Assembly (NCBI GenBank): GCA_026419775.2
Contig: JAOPGA020000769.1
Location: forward strand, 1-64,000
DNA length: 64,000 bases
Reading direction: 5' to 3'
Origin: Acrasis kona
Lineage: Eukaryota; Heterolobosea; Eutetramitea; Acrasida; Acrasidae
Positions 39,172 to 49,600 of the stretch are shown here, piece after piece. The translations under genes were made by a program, and so were the position numbers. Position 1 is the first letter of the stretch. Each line of letters starts with the position of its first letter. A model generated the notes under the pieces. It saw only the letters and a list, made by a program, of their open reading frames with translations. It was not told the DNA's origin and did no database searches.

Positions 39172-40568
39172 ATGCACATGTATATTAGTATGTTGGGTAG
39201 AGGATTGAAGCAATCTAAATTGTTACCGCTGCCAAAAAGATGCATAAGATATTATAGCTCTTCAACAGAATCGGACATCCACAACACCTTGAACAAGCTG
39301 TATCAAGATGCAGAGAAACCTCAGACTGGCATCTCACTTCGGGATCTGATTTTCTTCGGTAGAGAAGTATCCCCCAACAAAATGATTACCGCCTCACAGT
39401 GGATATATCGTGAACTCAGAGTTCGTCTTGCAAGGTAAAATTCTAGTAAAAATGTATACATTCATCCTTTAGGCAAGTATGTTTGATGGATCAGTTCCCC
39501 TACGGACTTAATTTGATGCCAAGGTATACACCATCTAACATTTTATTTTCATCAATTCATTTTCACAGTGTCAGAGTAGTGAGGGATTGGTATTTTGAGT
39601 CCTATAAAGACCTTCTGAAAATCAAGGAACCACACACAACCGAACAAGAGCAAGCATTCACTCAGGCCATTTCAGGAATTTATCAAAGACATGCACCAAC
39701 ACCTGAATCAGTGGCAAAGGTGATTTTTAATTGATTGAACCATTCTACTAAACATCACAGGGTGTCTGGGAACTTAAGCAGGAGCTAAGAAAGACTGTAT
39801 ACAAGTCAAACAACTTTGACTTGGCCACTTATGTTGACGTCCATCAAAATCTTGATAACTTTTACCAAGTAAGCATACGTTTCATTAAAAACCTTACCTT
39901 TAGTATCGTATAGGTATGCGGATGTTGATCGGTCAACATCTAGAATTACATGATCAAATCAACAACCCTGTTGAGAATTATGTAGGACTAATCTCAAAAC
40001 AAACATCACCTTCGAAAGTGGCTTTGAGTGCCATCGAAGATGCATCCATCTTGTGCCAAAGACATCATCTCGACGTTCCTGAAGTGTCCCTTCATGGTGC
40101 CAAGGACATTAACTTTCCTTATGTCAGCAGTCACTTGTATTACATGTTATTTGAGCTCGTCAAAGTAAGCAACACATGTTCATTTCTCCTCATCAAAAGA
40201 ACTCAATGAGGGCTGTCGTAGAATTCCACAAGGGAGGACCTTATCCAAGCATTCGAATTGTGATCGCTGATGGAGATGAGGATGTTACTATTAAAGTGAG
40301 TGATGAGGGAGGAGGAATTGCAAGGAGTGACTTTAGTAAGATTTGGTCTTATCTGTACACGACGGCTGAAAAACAGGAGGAGTCATTGTTTCCCGATCCT
40401 TCTCAAGACGCTCCGATGGCAGGTTTTGGTTACGGACTTCCGTTATCGAGAGTGTATGCAAGGTACTGGAGAGGAGATCTCAACATTATGAGCATGGAGG
40501 GATATGGTACTGACGCCTATCTACATTTGAACAGACTTGGCGATAAATCTGAAACACTTGTTACTTAA
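39172..40568 (+). CDS. mitochondrial PDK/BCKDK-type protein kinase
   Basis: Six exons (39172-39434, 39473-39523, 39569-39719, 39761-39868, 39904-40164, 40200-40568), introns 38, 45, 41, 35 and 35 nt, 400 aa. A presequence-like N-terminus (MLGRGLKQSKLLPLPKRCIR) is followed by the all-helical domain with RDLIFFGRE and RVVRDWYFESYKDL. The segment GMRMLIGQHLELHD follows. The GHKL ATPase shows the N-box SSHLYYMLFELVKNSMRA (exon 5/6 join), G1 DEGGGI and G2 GFGYGLPLSRVYARYWRGD. The end SMEGYGTDAYLHLNR resembles PDK more than BCKDK. In the family these kinases phosphorylate and switch off pyruvate or branched-chain ketoacid dehydrogenase in the matrix. Which substrate applies cannot be read from sequence. 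Confidence 0.92.
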
Positions 40569-40644
40569 TCTTTTGTCCTGTTTTTTATTGTCCACACATC
40601 TTTGTCACTTTTTTAATTTCGTTACAACAATAACAGAAAACAAA

Positions 40645-41442
40645 ATGAGCACTTTAGCACCTCAACCACCTCCATCGCAACTCCTAAAAACAGCGGGGTT
40701 CTCAAATTTATCGGCTAGTCAAATATTAAAAGCTCTTTACGTCACCAATATTTCGTCAAGAACAACATTAAAGGACATTGCCGACTTTTTCTCTCACTGC
40801 GGCAACATAGAAAAGGTAGTTCAGGTTAGGGACCCCTATAACCCTGACTTGCAGGTTTCAGTTGTAATAATGGATCAAATGTATGCCTATGCAACCTGTC
40901 TACTTCTAAGCTCCGCCACTATCCACAACAATGAAATTTTAGTTTACCCTTTCAGGGATATTATGACAACACAAAATACGCCACAGAAAATCTTCAACAA
41001 CTTTTCGAAGATAGAAAATAGACCACCAACAAAAGTATGTGCTGCATTAATAGAGCGTGGATATTTTAGGGATGGTGGTGTTTGTAAGACTTTATTAGTG
41101 CGCGCGAAGCAATTAGAGGAGGCAGCAACAACACAGCAAAGAACCAATCTCGCTCTAAAATTCTGCACTGGAAAGCAAAGAAACGACAACGATGTGTTGG
41201 AGTCGACCAGCACGATTCAAGCCCCTCAACAGGCTCCCAATTATACATCCGACGCGCTCAAACAAACATCAGACTTCTTTAAGAGCGGTTGGGACCTACT
41301 TAAAACTACGTTTAATGAGGCAACTACGGCCCCGCCGGCTGATACCGTCGCTCCACAAACTTCCACAGCCATCAAATCAGATACCATAAGAAGAGATAAT
41401 TTACCACACACAAGACAAGGATTTACAAATCAAGACTCATAA
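40645..41442 (+). CDS. RRM-domain protein, BPA1-like
   Basis: The start at 40645 (MSTLAPQPPPSQ) is preferred; the longer frame above it lies in the UTR after the PDK stop. 265 aa, single exon. One RRM at about residues 30-105: KALYVTNIS (RNP2-like), TLKDIADFFSHCGNIEKV, and a weak RNP1 (QVSVVIMDQMYAYATC), as in plant BPA1-type proteins that bind the ceramide-transfer protein ACD11 and often lack RNA contacts. The C-terminal half has a helix (DALKQTSDFFKSGWDLLKT) and a Thr/Pro tail. The stop is 3 bp from the convergent YARS2 stop. Confidence 0.75.
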   Translation: MSTLAPQPPPSQLLKTAGFSNLSASQILKALYVTNISSRTTLKDIADFFSHCGNIEKVVQVRDPYNPDLQVSVVIMDQMYAYATCLLLSSATIHNNEILVYPFRDIMTTQNTPQKIFNNFSKIENRPPTKVCAALIERGYFRDGGVCKTLLVRAKQLEEAATTQQRTNLALKFCTGKQRNDNDVLESTSTIQAPQQAPNYTSDALKQTSDFFKSGWDLLKTTFNEATTAPPADTVAPQTSTAIKSDTIRRDNLPHTRQGFTNQDS

Positions 41443-41445
41443 ATA

Positions 41446-42816
41446 TTAAACTTGTATTAAATGATAATTTTTCTTTCCTGTTCTGATCATTACCATGCTT
41501 CCACCGGCTATAAAATCTGTGCTTGTAATTTTGTAAAGTGGATCAGTTTTTCTCTCATTGTTGATGTAAACTCCTCCACTCACAATCATCTTTCTGGCGT
41601 CTCCGTTCGATTTGAACATGTTTAATGACTTCAACAAAGAAGGAAGAGGTTCATTCAAAACAACATCTCTTGCTAACAATGTACTTGGTGCATCGTGCAA
41701 CAATGACTTCAAATCATCTGCACTCAAAGCTTTTATTACATCAGTACCTTCTTTATTTGAGTCTCCAGAATAGAGTATATTGGAACAGGTGCGTACTTTA
41801 TGCTCGACATCAGCGCCATGGATTTGCTTAACAAGTTCGCTCGCTAATGTCTTCTGGGCCAACCAGTTTTGTGGATTTTTAAAATGTTCTTCCTCAAGTT
41901 TACTGATTGTAACGAGATCAACACAAGTCAACATTTTCAAGAATTTAATGACATCTGCGTCTTTAGTACGCATGAAGAATTGATAAAAAGAGAACGGAGA
42001 AGTTTTTTTTGGATTCAGCCATATAGCGTTACCTTCGGACTTGCCAAACTTGACACCATCAGATGTGGTCAAGAGAGGTACCGTCATTCCAGCAACAATA
42101 TTTTCTTGTTGAACTGAATTGATCTGCGACGTTTTTCTGCGTATAAAGTCCATACCAGAAGTAATGTTGCCCCATTGATCAGACCCACCTATTTGAACAC
42201 GAACATTATGATTTTTATATAAATGATAAAAATCATAGGACTGTAGAAGAGAGTAGGAGAATTCGGTAAAAGTCATTCCTGTACTATCTTCCGTTCCAAT
42301 TCTTGATTTAACAGAGTCCAGCCTAAGCATGTTGTTGACTTGAAAGTGTTTTCCTACGTCTCTTAACCAATCAATGGCGTTGATTTTACCGAGCCAGTCG
42401 GCATTATTAACAACGTTGACTCGACTATCCGAAAAGAACTCTTCAATCTCCGCTTTCAAGCAAGTGACATTATGTTGGAGTTGATCTTGTTGTAGGAGAC
42501 TTCTTTCTGTTTTTTTACCACTTGGATCACCAATCATTCCTGTCGCACCTCCGATTAATGCATAAATATCTCCAAATCCACCATCTGTTTGGAAGCGTTT
42601 AAGGGTCTGTAGGACTAATAAATTTCCGACGTGTAAACCATCTGCTGTTGGGTCAAAACCAGCGTAGACTCCATCTTTCTTGCTGTGTCCTACAATTTTG
42701 ATGAGGTTTGGAGTGCTATCAAAGACAACCCCACGGTCTTTCAGCTGATCGACAAAAGTAGAGTAGCATCTGTACTTCCGGACGTGGTGAATCTTTCCCA
42801 AAACTTTTGTTAACAT
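41446..42816 (-). CDS. YARS2: mitochondrial tyrosyl-tRNA synthetase
   Basis: Single exon. The ATG at 42816 gives MLTKVLGKIHHVRKYRC, a good mitochondrial presequence, and 456 aa; an upstream in-frame ATG at 42852 would leave one base before the divergent Rab escort gene. Class I synthetase motifs: HIGH-type HVGN (DPTADGLHVGNLL), the GGATGMIGDPSGK block, the tyrosine-site sequences SYSLLQSYDFYHLY and GGSDQWGNI, and KMSKS-type KFGKSEGN. The C-terminal S4-like domain (RKMIVSGGVYINNERKTDP) is present. This is the bacterial/mitochondrial type of the enzyme. Confidence 0.95.
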   Translation of the reverse strand: MLTKVLGKIHHVRKYRCYSTFVDQLKDRGVVFDSTPNLIKIVGHSKKDGVYAGFDPTADGLHVGNLLVLQTLKRFQTDGGFGDIYALIGGATGMIGDPSGKKTERSLLQQDQLQHNVTCLKAEIEEFFSDSRVNVVNNADWLGKINAIDWLRDVGKHFQVNNMLRLDSVKSRIGTEDSTGMTFTEFSYSLLQSYDFYHLYKNHNVRVQIGGSDQWGNITSGMDFIRRKTSQINSVQQENIVAGMTVPLLTTSDGVKFGKSEGNAIWLNPKKTSPFSFYQFFMRTKDADVIKFLKMLTCVDLVTISKLEEEHFKNPQNWLAQKTLASELVKQIHGADVEHKVRTCSNILYSGDSNKEGTDVIKALSADDLKSLLHDAPSTLLARDVVLNEPLPSLLKSLNMFKSNGDARKMIVSGGVYINNERKTDPLYKITSTDFIAGGSMVMIRTGKKNYHLIQV

Positions 42817-42853
42817 TTTATTGCAACAGGCAACCACAAAATAGAACGTCATA

Positions 42854-44611
42854 ATGGCCGAACACCTCCCAAACGATCAATATGATGTCATCATAAGTTC
42901 AACCGGACTTGTACAGTCTCTTCTAGCCGGAGCTCTTTGTAGAGTAGAAAAAAAAGTCCTTCACCTTGACATGAATGACAGATATGGAGGCCAACAATCA
43001 ACGTTAAATTTAGAAGAGTTCCACCAATTCATATCACGTGGTCAGCATAGCACAGACCAATCAAATCACGAAAAGAAGGAAGGAGCAACATCTCTAACAT
43101 ACCAAGACGCCTACAAAATTCTACATTTCGATTACAAAAAAAAGACCACAACACAAGAAGACACATCTGAACAAAACACATTCCGTCGATCTGATCTACC
43201 CAATGACATGGACGAAGCACTAGTCTCACAATCAAGAAGATTTGCAATCGACCTTACCAGTCAACTACTCTTCTCCAACGGAGAAATCGTTCAATTGCTA
43301 ATCAGCTCAGCCGTCGGTCGCTACTTGGAATTCAAGTGCATCGATGCCATCATGGTCTATGTTCCTGAACAAATCAAAAAAGGACAAAAGCCACCAGAAA
43401 CACTCAATTATCGATTCGAAAAAGTACCACTCACGAAAGGAGACATTATGAAGAATACATTCGTTTCGTTACCAGAGAAGAGTTATCTCGTAAAGTTCAT
43501 CACGTCATGCATGGATTACGAAAGTCAACCAGAATTCCAAAAATACCAAAATGAACCATTTATAGAATACTTGAGAGCCAAAAACTTATCGCCTTTACTT
43601 TGTTCGTTCATCATTTATGCGATCGCAATGTTGCAGGATGAAAAGAGCGTTAATGCTCGTGATGGAATGTCCCGTGTGAAATTGTTCATTAGTTCGTTGG
43701 GTCGTTACGGCTCCACTCCATTCTTGTATCCGCTGTTTGGAAGCGCAGAGTTGAACCAAGCCTTTTGTAGAGTTGCAGCTGTTTACGGCGCCACTTATGT
43801 ATTGAGAAGAGGTGTGGAAAATGTTGTACATGATGTGAATGAAAATGTAACTGGCATTGAGTGCACTCAAGGTCAATTATTAAAATGTAGTTCTGGTTTC
43901 GTGTTAGATAGAGACTATTGTGCTTCTAATGTTGTTGTTTCTGAATGTAATTCCATCGTGAGGCAGGTCTTGATTTCTGATTCTGCATTGTTTGATCCTA
44001 ACCAAATTACTGGAAAGGAAAATTCGTTGGGTTGCGCGGTTGTTGCTTATATACCTCCTGGTTCGTTTGGAAATGACCAAAAGTATTGTGTTACGGTGAT
44101 GCAAGTAGACCAGACTAGTAGTTGTGCGCCAAAAGGCAAGTTTTTGATTTCTTTGCAAATAAAACGGGATCAGGGCGATAGCGACGAGCAAGTCCTGTCC
44201 TTATTGAAAACAATTTCCACTCGTTTATTTGAATCTAAAAATATTGTTTTTGATGATGTTGTTGCTTATCAGGCTGTTTATAGACAACTGATTAGATCAG
44301 GAAACTGTGGTCTACCTGCTTTTGAAAATTTGTTTGTGTGTGATGATGCTGATGGTTCGCTAGACTATGGATATCTTGTGAGTCGTGCTAAAAATGTTTT
44401 CGAAAAGCTCACAAAGGGTCAAGACTTTGAGTTTTTGCCAAAGATGCCCAATCCTGACGGAGAAGATGATCAGAGAGTGGACGAAACCTCAAGACTACTT
44501 GGTTTGGGACTCGAAGAACAAAGTGCTAAACTTGATCAAGAAGAAGTTGTGGAATCAAAAGATGAAACAAATGAACAAATTACCGAAGAACAAGAAACAA
44601 AGCAAGATTAA
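42854..44611 (+). CDS. CHM: Rab escort protein (REP/CHM), GDI superfamily
   Basis: Single exon, 585 aa. The Rossmann start YDVIISSTGLVQSLLAGALC, then LHLDMNDRYGGQQSTLNLEE, is the GDI/REP signature. A lineage insert with KKKTTTQEDTSEQNTF lies where REP, but not GDI, carries an extra segment. The later blocks FEKVPLTKGDIMKN and the region corresponding to KFISS of other REPs (KFITSCMDYESQPEF), then SPLLCSFIIYAIAML and FLYPLFGSAELNQAFCR, are typical. An acidic/Gln tail closes it. REP presents new Rab proteins to geranylgeranyltransferase II. A GDI is excluded by the length. Confidence 0.9.
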   Translation: MAEHLPNDQYDVIISSTGLVQSLLAGALCRVEKKVLHLDMNDRYGGQQSTLNLEEFHQFISRGQHSTDQSNHEKKEGATSLTYQDAYKILHFDYKKKTTTQEDTSEQNTFRRSDLPNDMDEALVSQSRRFAIDLTSQLLFSNGEIVQLLISSAVGRYLEFKCIDAIMVYVPEQIKKGQKPPETLNYRFEKVPLTKGDIMKNTFVSLPEKSYLVKFITSCMDYESQPEFQKYQNEPFIEYLRAKNLSPLLCSFIIYAIAMLQDEKSVNARDGMSRVKLFISSLGRYGSTPFLYPLFGSAELNQAFCRVAAVYGATYVLRRGVENVVHDVNENVTGIECTQGQLLKCSSGFVLDRDYCASNVVVSECNSIVRQVLISDSALFDPNQITGKENSLGCAVVAYIPPGSFGNDQKYCVTVMQVDQTSSCAPKGKFLISLQIKRDQGDSDEQVLSLLKTISTRLFESKNIVFDDVVAYQAVYRQLIRSGNCGLPAFENLFVCDDADGSLDYGYLVSRAKNVFEKLTKGQDFEFLPKMPNPDGEDDQRVDETSRLLGLGLEEQSAKLDQEEVVESKDETNEQITEEQETKQD

Positions 44612-44661
44612 AATAAATATGGTTGACCATAATGATAGTATCTAGATTAGTTTACTGCTGT

Positions 44662-45714
44662 CTACAACGAATATTTGGCTTCTAAACAGGTGGCAGGAAC
44701 AATAAACTTGAGTTTTTTGTGATTGCACTTAAATGTCGCTGGTAACTTTCCCACAATCTCACCATCTGCTTCAACATAAACATCCTCCTGACATTCCGCT
44801 ACTAGTTTCGAACACTTGTTGAAGCTGACCCTTGGGTGCTCCCCATGTAGACCAGTGTAAATGTTACCCATAATCCATATCATATTCCACGCACTCACAT
44901 CTCCGAACTTGCACAAATTCAACACACCATCATTGATTAGAGCGCCAGGATTTATTTGCATCCCTGCACCAAAGTATTGGCCGTTGCTAACTGCAACCAA
45001 TTGATTGACGGCCTCCTCCTCGTGGATTTGTTCGTCTAGGTCGTTGAACAAGCGGAGTTTAAGTGTCTTGGATTGATATGTGAAAGTCATTGATATGCTC
45101 TTGAACTGGAAAGTGAAGTCCCTGCTAATCCAAAAACTAGTCTGCTCATTAACAGCCTGTATAACATCGGCTGAAAAGCCGAAACTTGCTTCATTAATGA
45201 ACCAATGTCTCTTCGCCTCACCGCTTAGAGGGGTTGGTTCGACGGAGCCAACATCAATGTCAATGACTTTACCAGAGGAAGCTAACGTGGATATAATAAA
45301 CTGGTACTTTGCAGTCAAGTCTGATACATCATGTTGAGATAAACCGATGGATCTGCAAAAATCATCACCAGTACCAAGAGGAACAACAGCCATGGCGCAT
45401 TTGGGGTTTCCATCCTCTCCCATAATACCATTAACAACGTCGTGGTTTGTACCATCTCCACCACAAGCAACAACAAGGTCACAACCCTCCTCAACGAGTT
45501 GCTTTGCAGAATCATATCCTCCAGACGCTTTTTCAGTTGCAACCGTCTTGTATAACCTCTCCCCAAACTCTTGTTCGATTATTGGCTTAACTATCGTCAG
45601 AAAAGTCTTCTCTGCTGCGCCCTTTCCTACGCTGTTATTAATCAAGGTGAGAGAGGATTACTGACCTGCCTTTGGATTATAGATAAAACCAACCTGCTTG
45701 AACACGGAGGTCAT
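44662..45714 (-). CDS. DAGK-catalytic-domain lipid kinase (diacylglycerol/sphingosine kinase type)
   Basis: Two exons (45714-45666, 45626-44662), 39-nt intron GTCAGT..CGTAG; the first AG in that intron is skipped, because only the second restores NPKAGKGAAEK. 337 aa. DAGK motifs: FIYNPKAGKG, CGGDGTNHDVVNG, and VPLGTGDDFCRS, where relatives usually read GTGND. The C-terminal beta sandwich ends with EADGE, matching the VDGE of the fold. No C1 or PH domain is present, so it is a short, YegS-like enzyme. The exact lipid substrate is open. Its stop is 50 bp from the convergent REP stop. Confidence 0.87.
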
Positions 45715-46654
45715 GGTGATGTTGTTTTTCGATTTATCAACCGCTCCGTCCCAAACAGGTTGTGGAGATGTGAAAAGTACCAAATAAATTGGTCTTTACA
45801 ATCATGTTCGACGAATCCATCACTTTATGCAATCAAAATTAGATGACATCAAATTAAGTTGTCGACCTATCAATCAAAGTTTTGATATTTTAATTCCCAA
45901 AGTATGGGTTAGATGACAGAGGGTCATTGTAAAAACTAGCACTTTATTGGTGAGAATACAATCATTAGGTATTTGATTTGGTCTGATAAGCTTAATTTGT
46001 TATAGATACCCAGATTGAGTTAGGAAGGCTGGTAAAATACAGGCCCTGCATCTTTGGTGGTGTTAGAATTACAATACTCATGGTCAACCATTGACTACCT
46101 CAACTTCTACCATTACTCCAATACACCACAGAATTGTATCCAACTTCCATAACATGCATCTGCACCAACTAGTTACCGGCGAGCTTATTACTCTCCACAT
46201 CAAATTTACATAACTGATTAGCACGATCATTAACGTGTTAACAACATCTCAAAAATTGTGTGTACGGCCATACTACAGTGAACATACCTGTTCCGGTCAC
46301 ATTACAGAAGTCAAACACTGTCAGGCCTCTTCAGTACTCTAGTCGGAGACGATAGGGGAACCGGGGGTGCTGTACGCTTTTTCTTTAATGAAACATTCGC
46401 AATACCAAATTTAATTTAATTGTTAACAATTTTTGTTTCTTTTTGGTGCGCTCTGCTTTAATCACAAGAGCTCTCAGCTTCGATTTGAATGCCAGTCGAA
46501 ATATCCGCTCGTATCTCCATGAATTGCCTACTCACGTTATTCCTTGTTGTTCTAACGCAGTTGCTTTCTCTCAGGAATGATTAAAAGTCATTGTAATACG
46601 AGCTCAACTTCGAAATAATCCTTTTTGGCTAATTTTTTCTTACAACATTATTGG
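45715..46654 (+). other. 0.9-kb spacer between divergent lipid kinase and hybrid kinase genes
   Basis: No coding signal of more than about 25 codons. It contains an imperfect palindrome (46080-46091) that recurs near 44619 and 59806, and a G-rich stretch followed by a T-run (46340-46385). No tRNA boxes. It must contain both promoters. Confidence 0.5.
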
Positions 46655-49600
46655 ATGGATACGAGGTTGGACCAGTACAAATTACTCGATATAATTCACA
46701 AAGGACGCCACACTAAACTTATTCGCGCATATGATACACAGAATGAATGCCAAGTTATAATTAAAACACAAATAATGGAAGAGGATTCGGTGGCTTCAAG
46801 TCTACAACGCGAGTACGAAATAGGAGTAATGTGCACTGGTTGTAAAAACGTCGTGGAATATAAAGCGTTCAATATTAATAAACAGCGTGGACAAACCTAC
46901 CTTGTTGAGGAGCACATTGCAGGTTTTGATTTAGGGGTAACCATACCGAGTGAGGGATTTGATGTTTTAAAGTTCCTTTCAATTGCGATAAGTGCTGCAA
47001 CTGGCATAAGAGACATTCATATTAGAAGGATTATACACAGAGACATTAAACCCAGTAACATGGTACTAACTGCAGATCAACAGATTAAAATCATCGACTT
47101 TGGGTGTTCAACACTACTTCATGAGACACAATCAAGCTCGAATGTTGAAAAATTGAAAAGAATGTTTGGAACGATCGCTTACGTCAGCCCGGTATAATCC
47201 TTCTTTTGTTAATTTCTAATTAGTGCAGGAGCAGACAGGAAGACTGAACAGAAGTGTCGACTATAGAACTGACCTTTATTCACTCGTACGTTTTGTTTTC
47301 GTATTTTTTTAACTTTTCAGGGTGTTTCATTTTACGAGATGATATCAGGACATTTGCCTTTCACATCAACTAGCGTTTCTGAGCTTATCCACAGTCACCT
47401 CGCATTAGATCCACCAAACCTTCCCGACACTGTACCAACTATGATTTGTCGAATCATTTACAAGCTTATGAAAAAGGAAGCGCAAGAGCGTTATCAGGGA
47501 TGTGCTGGCTTAATTCATGACTTGGAATGTTGCTTGTCCATGTTCAAAGAGAATGGCTACATCAATGAGTTTGAAGTCGGGATTTGCGATTATTCATCAA
47601 TCTACATTGTCCCCAAAAAACTATATGGGCGCGACGCCGAGGTTTCTAAACTAACAGATATCCTCGACAATGTCATTAAAGGTAAATACTTTTTAGTTCA
47701 TTTTTTAATTTCTAGTTGGAAAACCACAATTGTTATTAGTGGAGGGATATGCAGGTATTGGAAAGAGTGCTCTGATTAACGAACTACAGACACCCATATG
47801 TCTTCACAATGGACATTTCATCGGCGGAAAAGTAAGATGATGACATGTGCTGATAACTAATAATGATAGTTTGATCAACTCACGAAAACAATATCATATA
47901 GTGCCTTCAGAGAGGCATTACAGACATTAGTATCGCAAATACTAGGAAACTCACATGAGGTCATTTCCAAATGGTCCGACCGCATCAAAGAATCTTTAGG
48001 CGTCAATGCACCTTTCATCACGAACATTGTTCCTAACCTAGAGTTATTAATTGGAAAGCAACACGACATTGAAAAATTAAGTGCTGTCGAGTCCCGCATC
48101 CGATTTCAAAAAGCTCTTCAAAAGTTCATCAATATATTCGCGCGCAAAGAAAGTCCAATGGTAATGTTTCTCGATGACCTTCAATGGGCCGATGCAGAAT
48201 CAATTCAATTAATCAACATTTTTCTAAACAAATCAAATTATCTATTTATAATCGGATCGTATCGAGGCAACGAAGTTTCCGATCAACATTCAATCATGGA
48301 ACTAATCGAAAACATTCAACAACAACCAAACATTCAAGTTGACCACATGTCACTGGAACATTTGGACGTTAATTCGGTCCATAGTTGGGTACAAGAATCT
48401 CTTCCGAAAAGCGAATGTAAGGAACTATCCGATCTAGTTTACAAAAAAACGAATGGAAATCCATTTTTCGTGAAATTATTTTTGACGTCGCTCTACGACG
48501 AAGGACTACTGCATTTGAACGACGACGCATCCAAATACGAATGGAATATCGACCGAATAAAAAAACACAGTGCGACCGACAATGTTGTGGAATTGATGAT
48601 CCATCGAATCGATCAACTCGATCACATTCAACAGTTAATTCTCAAAAGGGCATCTTGTATCGGCTGTAACTTCCCATTGATGGATTTGATGACGGTCATG
48701 CAGTCAACCAAGCAAGAAATATTATCAAAGTTGACCAACATCATTAATGCAGGAATGGCATACATAATCTCCGACGAATCCAATCAAGATCATTTTTATT
48801 TTTCTCACGATAGGATCCAAGAGACCGCTTATTCAAGGTTGACCGACGAAGAAAAAAGAGACATGCATTACCTGATCGGTAATCGAATGTTGGAGGACGA
48901 AAACAACGCAAGCAAACACCGCACTTATTACTTCACGGTTACCGATCATTTGAACAAGGCGATCCATCTGATCAAATTGAATCAGGACGAATTGATGAAT
49001 TTGTGCAAATTAAATTTGAAAGTAGCACATATGGCGGAGCGAAGTATCGCCTACTCATCGTCTCGCGTCTATCTCGTCGCCGGTGTGTTTTGTTTCGATC
49101 ACTTGGATTCCAATTGGCAATCTCATCACGAAATTGGATTCGAATTACATCGGTCATTGGCCAGAATTCAAGCAGCACTTGGAGATTTCGCGTCGTCACA
49201 AAGCACAATATACATGTTATTGGAGCGCTCCAAAACAAGATTAGAAAAGATTAGTTTGTATCAAATCGTGATTCATCAATGCAACATGACCACACAATAT
49301 ACACAAGCGTCATCGATGGGCAGAGATGCACTATCGCTGTATCAAATAGAATTACCAAACACACCAGATCTCATCAAGAGCGAAATCGAAGTTCAATTCA
49401 AAAAAGTGATTCATAGCATGGACCAACTCAACCAGAAATGTACCGAATGCGATATTGTACAGTTACTCATGGACACCTCCACCAAAAGGCGTCGAAAAAC
49501 ATGTTCTTCTGGGCATGTTGAATAACTTTGCCACCACCCTCTTCTTCTCCGATATGATCTTGTATCCACTGATCGTAATCATGGCCATACTGATGGTACT

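Noticed and set aside
49411-49525. Treating the hybrid kinase as three separate genes
   Set aside because: Neither internal piece has a plausible start, and the domain order and family alignment run continuously across both breaks.
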